Virus record (IMG/VR): IMGVR_UViG_3300021963_000142
Coordinates: 1-59,722 of that record
Reading direction: 5' to 3' (one strand)
DNA length: 59,722 nt
From: a virus
Numbering within the stretch: position 1 is the first letter of the stretch; every line of letters begins with the position of its first letter. The position numbers were made by a program, and so were the translations under genes. Of this stretch, positions 8,905 to 18,427 are shown piece after piece. The notes beneath the pieces were generated by a model. That model was not told where the DNA came from. It did no database searches and saw only the letters and a program-made list of their open reading frames with translations.

Positions 8905-11900
8905 ATGTCACGTAATATTGCTCCTGAGGAGTATGTATTTAATCCGACTACTAAGACGATTACTATTAATCGTTATATTCAAGAGAAGCACATCTTCCTC
9001 ATTGTCAACTCAGCGTCTAACAAAGTCCTATTTAACTTCTCTGACCCAACATTAACAGCCACTGTAGATTACATTTATCCAAGTTACAATATCTCAAACA
9101 CCTCTGCTGAAAACGTCTACAAAACTACTATCACATTAACAGGCTCTGGCTGTGACACCACAGGCATGACAACTGGTGACGTTCTACAAATTATTCTTGA
9201 TGATGAAAACCAAAAAGTTACATTTGATGACACCTTCATTGACGGAGCTCAGAAGCTTCGTACATCAACTCCACAATCCCTTATGGATACTGACTTTGAA
9301 TACTCAGTACAGCCATCTAAGTGGGAATCATTATTCTTAGCTAACGGTTATCCTTCATTTTTTGCAAAGGGTACTGGCGGTAACTCATTTGACGTTGTTA
9401 CAGTAAATGGTGATGGAGTTCGACCACGTTCAACTATTACAGTAACAACCGCTCTTCCTCACGGTCTATCTGCAGGACAGATTGTTTCTGTTCAGGAAAC
9501 ACTTAACTACCTTGCAGAAGGTACCTCTCTTGTAACAGCTATTCCTTCAACAACTAGCTTCCAGTACACAGCTCGTGGAGCTGTATCGGGTGATATTCAA
9601 TCTGGAACTCTTACAACTGTTTATGGTGGAGACATCTTTGATGGCGCTCACATCCCTGGCGGTAACTTCCCAATTGGTGGCGTTAATACACTTAATCGTT
9701 GGAGAGCCTCTATAGATGGCGCCGCTCCAGTTTCAACAGTAACAGTTACTTTTGACCAGCCTCACGGCGTATTTCCAGGAAACCTTATTGTGGTATCTGG
9801 TACAAACAGCTTTGATGGTAACTGGCAAGTAACTAAAGTGGCTACTCAGACAAGCTTAGAATTCCAGTTGTCTCGTCAGCAGTCTGCTGTATCAGTTCCA
9901 ACAACCTCTCTCATTTTTACTAAGGGCGATGGTTATGTTGTTCATCGTCCGTTTGATGGCGGTGTTTCTATCTCTACCGCAACTAACTCAATGGGTTCTC
10001 AAGTAATCCGTCAGACTCGCCGTTACTTCCGTTATCAGTCAGGTAAAGGTATTCAGTTCTCAACAGGTGCACAGTTAACTCCTGTATACGATGTTGAAAA
10101 CATGGTAATTAATGGTGGTTCCGTAGGACCTGCAATTGTTACAGTAAAAACTGTACAAGACCATGGTATGCAGGCGGGCGTTAAGATTGATATTGAAGGT
10201 GTTAAAACCCGTTTTTCTTATAACCCATACAACGGTAGCGATATTACTATTACGCGAATTGTTGATGTTAATACTTTTGAATTTGCAGTAACTCTTACAC
10301 AGACATTACCTACAGTTGACCAAAATCCAGCAGGAAATAACGTATACGTTCACGCTCGTAAATGGTATGGAGCTGTTACTCGTTGCGGTATCTATGATGA
10401 GCAAAACGGATTTTACTTTGAGTATGACGGACAGAAAATGTACGTGTGCCGTCGTCACTCAGAAAAAGAAGGTATTGGTCGAGTTAACGTAACTAAGAAC
10501 TCAAGCTTTGTTACTGGACTTAACACACAGTTCCGCAAACAATTAACAGCAGGACAGACAATTGTTGTGAAAGGTTCTAGCTATAGAATTATTTCTGTTA
10601 ACAATGATACTTCGATGAACATCTCCCCTGCTTATCGCGGTGCTAGTGGTGTTCGTACTCGTTTCCTTATTACACAGAACGAACGTACTGCTCAAGAACT
10701 TTGGAACGTAGATAAATTTGATGGCACAGGTCCTTCAGGTTATAAGCTTGACATGGGTCGTATGCAGATGGTTTACATCGACTACACATGGTACGGTGCT
10801 GGAACTATTCGTTTTGGTATGCGCGGACCTAATGGAAAGATTTACTGGTGTCACCGTATGCCGCAAAACAACGTTAACAACGCTGCATACCAGCGTTCGG
10901 GTAACTTGCCTGCTCGCTACGAAGTAGCTAACGACCCTTCAAACTTTACTAAGATGATTGCTGGTGCTGCTGGAACTCTTGGTTCTCAGCTTGGTGCTAA
11001 CGACCTATCTCTTTGGGTAGAAGACGCTAGCACATTACCACCTGCTGGTTTTATTTATGTGCGTGATGCAGTGAACTGCGAAATTATGCGCTACACATCT
11101 ATTGATGCATACAACGCAACACCTGGCGGATACAAGATTAATCTTGCTCAACGTCGTGCGTCTATTACACAGATTTACCCAGACACAGCGTTTACATATA
11201 GCGGAACACTAAGTCCAGTAGTCTTTACTCCAGACTCATCTCTTACAGGTGTTGGTGCAGACGCTCAAGTTGCGGTTCAATCAATTACTCAAAACTGTGC
11301 ACCAATCATCAGCCACTGGGGTTCTTCAGTAATTATGGATGGTCGTTTTGATAACGATGCTAACTTCATCTTTACTGGTGGTATGACCAAGCTTCTTTCA
11401 GTAGCAGCTGGTGTTACTCGCCCGTTGATTGCTATTCGTTTAGCACCCTCTGTAGATAACGCTATTGCTCGTAACTTCGGTATCCGTGAACTTGTAAACC
11501 GCATGCAGCTTCAGCTTAACTCTATCGGTGTTTCTACTAACGGACAGTTCCGTATTGATGGAATTTTGAACCCATCATCTGTTACTTACAGCAGTTACTC
11601 AGCAGCTACTCTTACTACAACACGTACATCTGTAACGGGAACATCTGGTACTAACATAATCACTATTAATGATACAACTGGACTTACAGGTATTATCCCA
11701 GGCATGTTAGTAACAGGTTCTGGTATTGGAGCTAATGCTCAGATTGCTACTGTATCAGCAAACGTTGTCACCTTATCTGTGGCTAACTCAGGAACAGTAT
11801 CTGGAACAATAAACTTTATCCCACGTACTGGTTTTACAGGACTTCCTGATGATTGGAGCCGTGACCTTGTGGGCTCTGGTTCTTTGGCTCAGGTTGTATA

Positions 11901-12201
11901 CTTTGATAACTCAGGCCCTGGTGCAGGTAACGTCCAGGCAGCCTCTGGTCGCGTTATTGGTGGCGACTCTGTAGCCTCATTCTTCACTGAAAACGGTGGT
12001 GGTGGAACCAACTACAACGTCTCTAACTATGACCTTCGTACCGTCCGAGACCTTGGTAACTCCATCATTTCAGGTGACGGAAACATCTCAAGCCCTTCAT
12101 ACCCTAACGGACCAGACCTTTTAGTCTTAACGGCTACCAATATTGGTACTGGTTCCTCTAATATCTCAGCTCGTGTCTCATGGATTGAGGCTCAAGCATA
12201 A
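8905..12201 (+). CDS. Large beta-rich virion protein (fibre or adhesin)
   Basis: A 1098-residue protein with a GGAAGG ribosome site. It contains at least three copies of a ~55-residue beta module (about 172-229, 274-327, 408-462) with consensus V-x4-5-HG-x3-G-x2-V-x-V-G...V-x-TF-x-F/Y. Near 912-972 there is one copy of a second module (GMLVTGSGIGANAQIATVS) that recurs in the next large fibre gene. The region ~480-900 is globular and unrecognised. The protein lies inside the fibre block, so I call it a virion adhesin. I see no enzymatic motif. Confidence 0.7.
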   Translation: MSRNIAPEEYVFNPTTKTITINRYIQEKHIFLIVNSASNKVLFNFSDPTLTATVDYIYPSYNISNTSAENVYKTTITLTGSGCDTTGMTTGDVLQIILDDENQKVTFDDTFIDGAQKLRTSTPQSLMDTDFEYSVQPSKWESLFLANGYPSFFAKGTGGNSFDVVTVNGDGVRPRSTITVTTALPHGLSAGQIVSVQETLNYLAEGTSLVTAIPSTTSFQYTARGAVSGDIQSGTLTTVYGGDIFDGAHIPGGNFPIGGVNTLNRWRASIDGAAPVSTVTVTFDQPHGVFPGNLIVVSGTNSFDGNWQVTKVATQTSLEFQLSRQQSAVSVPTTSLIFTKGDGYVVHRPFDGGVSISTATNSMGSQVIRQTRRYFRYQSGKGIQFSTGAQLTPVYDVENMVINGGSVGPAIVTVKTVQDHGMQAGVKIDIEGVKTRFSYNPYNGSDITITRIVDVNTFEFAVTLTQTLPTVDQNPAGNNVYVHARKWYGAVTRCGIYDEQNGFYFEYDGQKMYVCRRHSEKEGIGRVNVTKNSSFVTGLNTQFRKQLTAGQTIVVKGSSYRIISVNNDTSMNISPAYRGASGVRTRFLITQNERTAQELWNVDKFDGTGPSGYKLDMGRMQMVYIDYTWYGAGTIRFGMRGPNGKIYWCHRMPQNNVNNAAYQRSGNLPARYEVANDPSNFTKMIAGAAGTLGSQLGANDLSLWVEDASTLPPAGFIYVRDAVNCEIMRYTSIDAYNATPGGYKINLAQRRASITQIYPDTAFTYSGTLSPVVFTPDSSLTGVGADAQVAVQSITQNCAPIISHWGSSVIMDGRFDNDANFIFTGGMTKLLSVAAGVTRPLIAIRLAPSVDNAIARNFGIRELVNRMQLQLNSIGVSTNGQFRIDGILNPSSVTYSSYSAATLTTTRTSVTGTSGTNIITINDTTGLTGIIPGMLVTGSGIGANAQIATVSANVVTLSVANSGTVSGTINFIPRTGFTGLPDDWSRDLVGSGSLAQVVYFDNSGPGAGNVQAASGRVIGGDSVASFFTENGGGGTNYNVSNYDLRTVRDLGNSIISGDGNISSPSYPNGPDLLVLTATNIGTGSSNISARVSWIEAQA

Positions 12202-12274
12202 TGTTCAAAGTTTACGATTTCAAATGCTTTAAAAATGCTACACTTTTAATAACCTCGGAAGGTAGGTAATATCA

Positions 12275-12613
12275 ATGCCCGATTACAGCTCCCTTAGTAC
12301 GCAGATTGACGGCGTTAAGTCGGAAATTACAGCAAGCCTTGCAGCTGCTACTTATACAGCTCAAGATTTAATCTATGTATCTAAGTCACTTGAAACTTTA
12401 GGCACCCTACTTGGGGTTAACGACATTGTTGCTGCAACCGCGGACCGCGTAACAGCAATCACCACTGCTGGTACAACACAGGTAACTGCTGTTAATGCTG
12501 CAGGCACAACACAGGTTTCTGCAGTTAACACTGCGGGAAATAACAAGGTCGCTGCAATTGCTGCAGAGTCCGCTAATTTAACCACCCTAGCTTACATTGG
12601 AGTCCTAGCATAA
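12275..12613 (+). CDS. Small fibre protein with 11-residue repeats
   Basis: A 112-residue protein whose C-terminal half has clear 11-residue repeats: VTAITTAGTTQ, VTAVNAAGTTQ, VSAVNTAGNNK, VAAIAAESANL (from about residue 62). Eleven-residue periodicity is typical of trimeric coiled-coil shafts in phage fibres. The last residues (TTLAYIGVLA) are hydrophobic. A GGAAGGTAGG ribosome site precedes the ATG. The next gene starts in its stop codon. Likely a fibre shaft or connector. Confidence 0.65.
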   Translation: MPDYSSLSTQIDGVKSEITASLAAATYTAQDLIYVSKSLETLGTLLGVNDIVAATADRVTAITTAGTTQVTAVNAAGTTQVSAVNTAGNNKVAAIAAESANLTTLAYIGVLA

Positions 12614-12918
12614 TGCCAACTACAGTAACCCGATTTAAAGCTGTGACTGCTGGGCTAACCGATGCCTCAGCATACGCAGTTCCTGCATCAAACACTGCTA
12701 TTGTGACAAATGTTATTTTGTCTAACAAAACAGCAGCAACACGTACCGCAACAGTAACAATGGGCGGTTTTTCATTTTGCACAGGTTTACAGGTTCCAGC
12801 AAACGGCACTGTAAATTTTGACGTTCGCACAGTTTTAAACGCTGCAGAAACAATCACAGTTGTAGCAGACCTTGCTTCAGCAGTTGATGTTTTAATTTCT
12901 GGCGTATTGATTTCTTAA
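12613..12918 (+). CDS. Small beta-sandwich virion protein
   Basis: A 101-residue protein with alternating hydrophobic strands (NTAIVTNVILSNKTAATRTA, then ANGTVNFDVRTVLNAAETIT), most likely a jelly-roll or Ig-like sandwich. It is translationally coupled (TAATG) to the coiled-coil fibre gene before it, so the pair may form a shaft-plus-tip fibre. No family recognised. Confidence 0.6.
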   Translation: MPTTVTRFKAVTAGLTDASAYAVPASNTAIVTNVILSNKTAATRTATVTMGGFSFCTGLQVPANGTVNFDVRTVLNAAETITVVADLASAVDVLISGVLIS

Positions 12919-12948
12919 TTAACCACGGAAAAGGACAGGTAACTATCA

Positions 12949-15900
12949 ATGGCAATTTCCTCAAGTAAAGACTTTATCGTCTTCCCGAATGACAATTCGG
13001 GTCGCGTTTTCATTAACGAGGCGTCATTTACCGCCAGCGGTACCTGGACTGCACCTGCTGGTGTAACTAGCGCTCAGGTAATTCTCGTCGGCGGCGGTGG
13101 AGGCGGCGGTGGCGGCTCTCGTGACGTTGCTGGTGGCGGTGGCGGTGGCGGTCAAGTAATCGTCAAGAACCTCACTGTTACTCCTCTTACAACCTACCAA
13201 GTATCTATTGGTGCAGGTGGTCAAGGTGGGCTTGGAGCACAAAATAGCACAGCTGACATTGTGTCAACTCTTCCAGGTGGTAACGGAACTCCAACTACAT
13301 TTGGTACTGTTTCCGTATTTAACCTTTTAACAAATACAGATTTTGATTATGGTATTAACGGTTGGGACCCAGCGGTTATCTTCCGTCAAGGTACAGGTAT
13401 TTCAGGTCAGTCTTCAATCACTGTATATCCAAATGCTAACGGCCTTGCTGCTGGTATGTTTGTAGCGGGTACTAACGTAGGTACTAGCGCTCAGATTGTT
13501 TCTATCTCAGGAAACATCATTACAGTATCTGTTGCTAACGCTGGTACTATTCAAGCGCCTTTGCGGTTTGATACTGCTCAAAACGTAGTACGTCCTGCAA
13601 ACCAGTTCTTCTACAACGTATCTTCAGGTGAAATTACAAATAACACTCAGACTGTTGGCGTAGCAACTTCACCATTCTTCCAAAATCTATCTAACAACAT
13701 TATGCAGCCAGAAGTTGCTCAGCTTGAAGAAGCAGCTATCCTTACTAACAACTACATCCGTCAGTTTGGTACAGCGCTGTCTTCATTCTCAATCACAAAC
13801 GCAGGTGTTCCAACAAAGCTTGCTGAAATGGTTGGCGGATACGCTAAAGTAGCTCAACTAACTCTTACTTCAACATCTGTAACAGTTGATAGCACTCTTA
13901 ACATCTTCCCAGGAATGTTCCTTGTTGGTACAGGTATTGCGTCAGGTACAACAGTACTTAGCGTTGATAGCTTGACAACACTTACAATGTCAGCTGGAGC
14001 TACACAGACTCGTGCAAGCGAGCCTATAACAGTCTCATACACTGGTGCTTTTGGTATCAACGGTCTTATTGCTGGTACAAGCTCATCAACATCTGCTGGT
14101 GCTCCTACATGGGTTAGCTTCTCAAACCTTAACTCAACTACAACATCTAACGGTACCCAGACAGCAACTAACTTTGGTGGTGTTCCATACATCCCAGGTC
14201 AGTCATATACATTCTCTGCTTATATCTCTACTAACGTAAATATCAGCACATCAACACCAATCCTCTTCCAGATTCGTTCTTCTGGAGCTTCATGGAATGC
14301 TATCTCAAGCACTTCATACCTTGGTGGTTCTAACTCAGGTACAACTAACTCAATTGATGCTGGTCAGGCTAACGGATTCTTTGTACGCCAGACAACACCA
14401 GCTACATTGACAAACTACGGTGGTACATTTGGTACTACAGCTACAGGCTCAAACGGTGCTACAACAATTACCGTTGCTGATGCAACAGGTATCTTGATTG
14501 GTATGGCTGTAACAGGTTCTGGTATACAGTCAAACACAGTTGTTTCATCTGTGGCTGGTACTTCAATTGGTCTTAGCCTTGCTACTAACGCGCCTCTTTC
14601 AGCTACATCTCTTTCATTTGCTAACCCATCTGGTGTTCAGATGCTTGGTTCTAACGTAACTGTTGGTCAGACAGGATGGCGCCGTCTTTCAGCTACATTC
14701 TCAACACCTGCAATTGCTTCAGCGCTTGCTAACGGTCAATATGCTTGGGGCTCAACACCTCAGTTTATTCACCCAACAATCGTCTTCCAGCAGCCATCTG
14801 TTAACTACTGGATTGACAACGTTCAGCTAGAAGTTGGTGGAACTACAACTACATGGCGCCCACCTGTATACCGTGAAGCACAGACAGCTATGATGATGTC
14901 AACAGCTTCTACAACAGGTAACCTTGAGACATCACACCGCTTTGTTAAGGCAACAGCTGGTACTGTGTACTCAGGTTCTATGTTCGTAATTGGTGGAGGT
15001 ACTTCACAGCAGTACCGCCCAGTTCGTGCGTTCCTTGAGTTCTTTGATAGAGATTACAACTCATTAAGTCGTTTTGAAGGTAACAATACATACATTGGCT
15101 TCAATGGTGTATCAACTCTTACACAGCAGATGCCTAACGTTACTTACCCAGTACGTGTTGGTATTACAAACCAAGCAGCTCCTGTAAACACAGCATTTGT
15201 GAAGTTAGGTCTTATGAACTTCCAGGGTGCACAGAGCGCTACAGCTAACGCAATTGAATACCATATTATAGCTCCACAGTTAGAAATTGGTTCAACAGCT
15301 ACAGTTTATAAGGAAGTTGATAACGTCAACTACTTCTTTGCTGGAGAAGCTGGAGCAACACCTATTGTTAGCTCAGCTCTTGTAACTGCTGAAGGTGGCG
15401 GTGGTGGAGGTACATATAACTCCAACATGACTACATGGCAGTGGGGTATCGAAGGAGGCAATAACGGCGGTCACGCTGGTTACGGCTCTAACAGTTACAT
15501 GACTCTTGCAGGTGGTGGAGCAGGCGCAGGTGGCCCAGGCTACAACGCAATCTCTTACACACCTTCATTCTCAACCTCTCCAAACGGTGGTTTTGGTAGC
15601 ACACTTGGTAATACACACAACGTATTCCCAGCCCGTGGATTCCACGGTGGTGCATCACAAGTTAACTCTGGTACAGGTAACACTAATATTCCTGGCTTTG
15701 CTGGTGACGGTGGTGAAGGTCAGTTTATTAACGGCCTTAACTCAGGTTCACCTCTAGGCCTACCACTTGGTGGTGGCGGTGGTGGAGCGGGATGGACAAC
15801 CATCTCAACATCACAGCTAACACCTGGTCGTGGAAAAGCAGGCGGCGGTAAGGGTGGAGGAAACTTCATTTACAACCAGTCAACTGCATCAGGCGACTAT

Positions 15901-16602
15901 TATGCTCGCGGACTTGACGCTATCCAGAACACTGGTGGCGGCGGTGGTGGCGGTAGCTCTAACAATGGTAACGACCCACTAGGACTTATTGCACACTCAG
16001 CAGCTCAGGCAGCAGTTAACTACGAAGCTATTTCAAGTGACTACTTCAAGTGGTCTCCTGTATATAACGCAACCCTAGCTCTCTCAACACAGGGTGGTTT
16101 CTACGGTTCAAACGTTCTTCGTGCAACTATCCAAGATACTGGTAACGCTAAGTTGGTTACAGATTGGCAATCATTCCCAATCCTTCCACGTATCCCTCTA
16201 TACTTCCCAGGTGTTGCAGCTCGTCTGACAACAGCTCCTGGTGGTGTAACTAGCTCCCAGTTCCCTGGTCTTGCTAAGCGCGTTCGTCCAACAGTTCGTT
16301 GGAAAGACCAGAACAACACACTTATCCGTGAAGACCGTCCACCATACGACATCATCTTTGCTGGTACTAACACAATCACATTCCTAGGTGCAGTCGGCGC
16401 TACTTCAGGCTCATGGCAGACACTAGTTGCTCCAACTAACGCAGCGTTCTTTGATGTTACATGGGAACTCTTGTACATGGATGCAGGCGATATTGTTGAT
16501 GTTGACTTTGGTGGTTGCCAGTATTACGGTTACTGGTCATTCGGCGGAAATGGTGCAGATGGTTACGCACTAGTTCGTTGGTTTGACAAGGCAGTTCTCT
16601 AA
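12949..16602 (+). CDS. Giant glycine-rich fibre protein
   Basis: A 1217-residue protein, the longest in the window. Residues ~25-100 are a Gly-rich domain (ASGTWTAPAGVTSAQVILVG followed by polyglycine), known from phage fibre tips where polyglycine helices pack together. Further polyglycine stretches lie near 820-835, 940-960 and 990-1010. Three copies of a beta module with GM-x-V-x-G-x-GI occur at about 151-207, 304-362 and 497-560. Two segments ending in QLEVGGTTTTWRP (near 630) and PQLEIGSTATVYK (near 785) are typical of carbohydrate-binding-like domains in fibres. Probably the main receptor-binding protein. Confidence 0.75.
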   Translation: MAISSSKDFIVFPNDNSGRVFINEASFTASGTWTAPAGVTSAQVILVGGGGGGGGGSRDVAGGGGGGGQVIVKNLTVTPLTTYQVSIGAGGQGGLGAQNSTADIVSTLPGGNGTPTTFGTVSVFNLLTNTDFDYGINGWDPAVIFRQGTGISGQSSITVYPNANGLAAGMFVAGTNVGTSAQIVSISGNIITVSVANAGTIQAPLRFDTAQNVVRPANQFFYNVSSGEITNNTQTVGVATSPFFQNLSNNIMQPEVAQLEEAAILTNNYIRQFGTALSSFSITNAGVPTKLAEMVGGYAKVAQLTLTSTSVTVDSTLNIFPGMFLVGTGIASGTTVLSVDSLTTLTMSAGATQTRASEPITVSYTGAFGINGLIAGTSSSTSAGAPTWVSFSNLNSTTTSNGTQTATNFGGVPYIPGQSYTFSAYISTNVNISTSTPILFQIRSSGASWNAISSTSYLGGSNSGTTNSIDAGQANGFFVRQTTPATLTNYGGTFGTTATGSNGATTITVADATGILIGMAVTGSGIQSNTVVSSVAGTSIGLSLATNAPLSATSLSFANPSGVQMLGSNVTVGQTGWRRLSATFSTPAIASALANGQYAWGSTPQFIHPTIVFQQPSVNYWIDNVQLEVGGTTTTWRPPVYREAQTAMMMSTASTTGNLETSHRFVKATAGTVYSGSMFVIGGGTSQQYRPVRAFLEFFDRDYNSLSRFEGNNTYIGFNGVSTLTQQMPNVTYPVRVGITNQAAPVNTAFVKLGLMNFQGAQSATANAIEYHIIAPQLEIGSTATVYKEVDNVNYFFAGEAGATPIVSSALVTAEGGGGGGTYNSNMTTWQWGIEGGNNGGHAGYGSNSYMTLAGGGAGAGGPGYNAISYTPSFSTSPNGGFGSTLGNTHNVFPARGFHGGASQVNSGTGNTNIPGFAGDGGEGQFINGLNSGSPLGLPLGGGGGGAGWTTISTSQLTPGRGKAGGGKGGGNFIYNQSTASGDYYARGLDAIQNTGGGGGGGSSNNGNDPLGLIAHSAAQAAVNYEAISSDYFKWSPVYNATLALSTQGGFYGSNVLRATIQDTGNAKLVTDWQSFPILPRIPLYFPGVAARLTTAPGGVTSSQFPGLAKRVRPTVRWKDQNNTLIREDRPPYDIIFAGTNTITFLGAVGATSGSWQTLVAPTNAAFFDVTWELLYMDAGDIVDVDFGGCQYYGYWSFGGNGADGYALVRWFDKAVL

Positions 16603-16612
16603 GGAGTAACTA

Positions 16613-16915
16613 ATGGCAAAATATGCATTAATTGATGGCACTAAAGTCGCACAAGTAATTGTTGCCGACAATGAAGATGCTCTTGGGGTTATGGGCCAGT
16701 TGTTTGACGTCGTTGATGTCACTAATCTGGTCCCACAACCAGCTCAGAAGTGGACGTTTGAAAACGGTGTTTTCTATCCACCAATGAGTACGGCAGTTAA
16801 GGCTCTTTGGAATGGTGCAAGCTTTGATGACCCTAACGTCATTGATGCTGAGGTTATTGAAGAAGACACTAAAGAAATCGAAGCTCCAACAAAAGGAAAG
16901 AAGGCAAAGTCGTAA
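16613..16915 (+). CDS. Small fibre-associated protein
   Basis: A 100-residue protein that begins KYALIDGTKVAQVIVAD and continues with a WTFENGVFYPP segment. This is the typical layout of short proteins coded after phage fibre genes, some of which assist fibre assembly. The C-terminus is charged (Glu then Lys-rich). A GGAG ribosome site precedes the ATG. Its ATG-containing stop couples it to the following gene. Confidence 0.6.
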   Translation: MAKYALIDGTKVAQVIVADNEDALGVMGQLFDVVDVTNLVPQPAQKWTFENGVFYPPMSTAVKALWNGASFDDPNVIDAEVIEEDTKEIEAPTKGKKAKS

Positions 16916-17298
16916 TGGCAATTTCATCACAGCCAACAGTATTGGCACAGTCTAACGATGCTTACATCAATGTTGGTGTAACAGGTCGCCTTCAGACTTT
17001 TTCAGCGTCTACAGGCTCAGTAACTATCAACCCAACAAACGGTTCATTTATCCGTATTGCTAACCCAGTAGGTGCTGTAACAGTAACCTTCACTGGTGTG
17101 CCATCAGGATATGGAACACGTTGGCAGGTAGAAGTTGCTAACCGCGCTTCTAACGCTGTATCTTTTAACGGTATTACTTGGGATGGTGGCTCAGCTCCAA
17201 CTATCGCATCTGGTACAAACAAGACAGTTCTAAAGTTCTACTCATACGATGGTGGTTCAACCATCTACGGTGGCGTAGACTTTGCAACTATTGCTTAA
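16915..17298 (+). CDS. Small beta-rich fibre-tip-like protein
   Basis: A 127-residue protein of short beta strands with a Ser/Thr/Gly-rich composition; the segments WQVEVANRASNAVSFNGITW and KFYSYDGGSTIYGGVDF resemble C-terminal domains of phage fibres. It ends the fibre block and is followed at once by a strong terminator. Fibre tip or decoration is an inference from position and composition. Confidence 0.6.
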   Translation: MAISSQPTVLAQSNDAYINVGVTGRLQTFSASTGSVTINPTNGSFIRIANPVGAVTVTFTGVPSGYGTRWQVEVANRASNAVSFNGITWDGGSAPTIASGTNKTVLKFYSYDGGSTIYGGVDFATIA

Positions 17299-17313
17299 TT
17301 TATAAGATTAGCT

Positions 17314-17350
17314 CCCCACCGTCCCCAGGGACTGGTGGGGCTTTTCTTTT
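17314..17350 (+). terminator. Strong rho-independent terminator
   Basis: CCCCACC (17314-17320) pairs with GGTGGGG (17334-17340), and the inner GTCC pairs with GGAC, giving a long hairpin with one bulge. CTTTTCTTTTT follows. It closes the fibre block. Confidence 0.85.
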
Positions 17351-17356
17351 TAAGGG

Positions 17357-17368
17357 TACAATAAGCGT
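17357..17368 (+). promoter_or_regulatory. Leaderless-type promoter (-10 TACAAT)
   Basis: TACAAT at 17357-17362 lies exactly 6 bp before the ATG at 17369, directly after the terminator. There is no Shine-Dalgarno sequence, so transcription would start at the ATG. No clear -35 box is visible because the terminator stem occupies that place. Confidence 0.55.
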
Positions 17369-18427
17369 ATGAAAATAGCCGTATACACCATAGCTCTCAA
17401 TGAAGAACAGTTTGTAAAACGATGGTATGACTCCTGTAAGGAAGCAGATTACCTACTCATAGCCGATACTGGTTCTACAGATAAGACAGTAGCTTTGGCT
17501 AAAAAACTTGGCATTAACGTATTTAGTATCTCTGTAAAGCCATGGCGTTTTGATGATGCACGTAACGCCGCCCTTGCTCTATTGCCAGATGATATTGATA
17601 TGTGCATCTCTTTAGATATGGATGAACTGCTTGCCCCAGGTTGGCGTGCCGAGATGGAAAAGGTAAAGCCAGGGGTTAACCGAGTTAGATACAACTACAC
17701 ATGGAACTTTAATCCAGATGGTTCTCCTGGTTTAACTTTCGGGGGAGATAAGATTCACTCTAGACATGGATACCGTTGGCGACACCCCGTGCATGAGTGC
17801 TTATACACAGACCGTTTAGAAGTTAAAGAACAATGGATTGAATTAGGGCTTTGGCATAAAGCAGATGACACTAAGTCTCGCGGTCAATACCTACCGCTTC
17901 TTGAACTTTCAGTTCACGAAGACCCAATGAATGACCGTAATGCTTACTATTACGCTAGAGAGTTATTCTTTAATTATCAATATGGTAAAGCTATAAAGGA
18001 ATTTAAACGTCATCTATCTTTGCCCACAGCTCAATGGAAACCAGAGCGAGCAGCTTCCATGCGATACATCGCTAAGTGCTCTGAAGATGAAAAAGAAAAA
18101 GAGAAGTGGTTTCAGCAAGCTGTAAAAGAATGTCCAGAAAGACGAGAAGCGTACGTTGAGCTTGGTCAGCTTTATTATAAAGAAGGAAAGTTTGCTGAGT
18201 GTGTAACAGTATGTAAGAAAGCTTTAGCTATAGAAGTTAGACCAATGGAGTACCTATGTGAAGAATTTGCATGGGGTTCTGTGCCTTGGGATTTGATTGC
18301 CGTATGCTCTTATTGGCTTGGAGAGTTTGAAACAGCTCTAAAATACGGAACTAAAGCAGCTGAGATAAGCCCGACAGATGAGCGTTTAACGGGTAATCTT
18401 GAACTGTACAAGAAAGGTATTGAATGA
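17369..18427 (+). CDS. Family 2 glycosyltransferase with TPR-like C-terminus
   Basis: A 352-residue protein. Residues 1-~110 have the GT-A fold signatures of family 2 glycosyltransferases: IALNEE near 8-13, DTGSTD near 33-38 for nucleotide-sugar binding, and LDMDE near 85-89 as the metal-binding DxD. Residues ~170-350 are helical, with TPR-like pairs (ERREAYVELGQLYYKEGKFA). It would transfer a sugar from a nucleotide-sugar donor; the acceptor is unknown. It is embedded among virion genes right after the fibres, so virion glycosylation is a reasonable guess; modifying a host surface polymer is the alternative. It overlaps the next gene by ATGA. Confidence 0.85.
   Translation: MKIAVYTIALNEEQFVKRWYDSCKEADYLLIADTGSTDKTVALAKKLGINVFSISVKPWRFDDARNAALALLPDDIDMCISLDMDELLAPGWRAEMEKVKPGVNRVRYNYTWNFNPDGSPGLTFGGDKIHSRHGYRWRHPVHECLYTDRLEVKEQWIELGLWHKADDTKSRGQYLPLLELSVHEDPMNDRNAYYYARELFFNYQYGKAIKEFKRHLSLPTAQWKPERAASMRYIAKCSEDEKEKEKWFQQAVKECPERREAYVELGQLYYKEGKFAECVTVCKKALAIEVRPMEYLCEEFAWGSVPWDLIAVCSYWLGEFETALKYGTKAAEISPTDERLTGNLELYKKGIE

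Noticed and set aside
12201-12269. 22-codon open frame MFKVYDFKCFKN... starting in the stop codon of the fibre gene
   Set aside because: Coupled by TAATG, but very short, without a recognisable domain; the region may equally hold a weak TACACT promoter. Not enough support.
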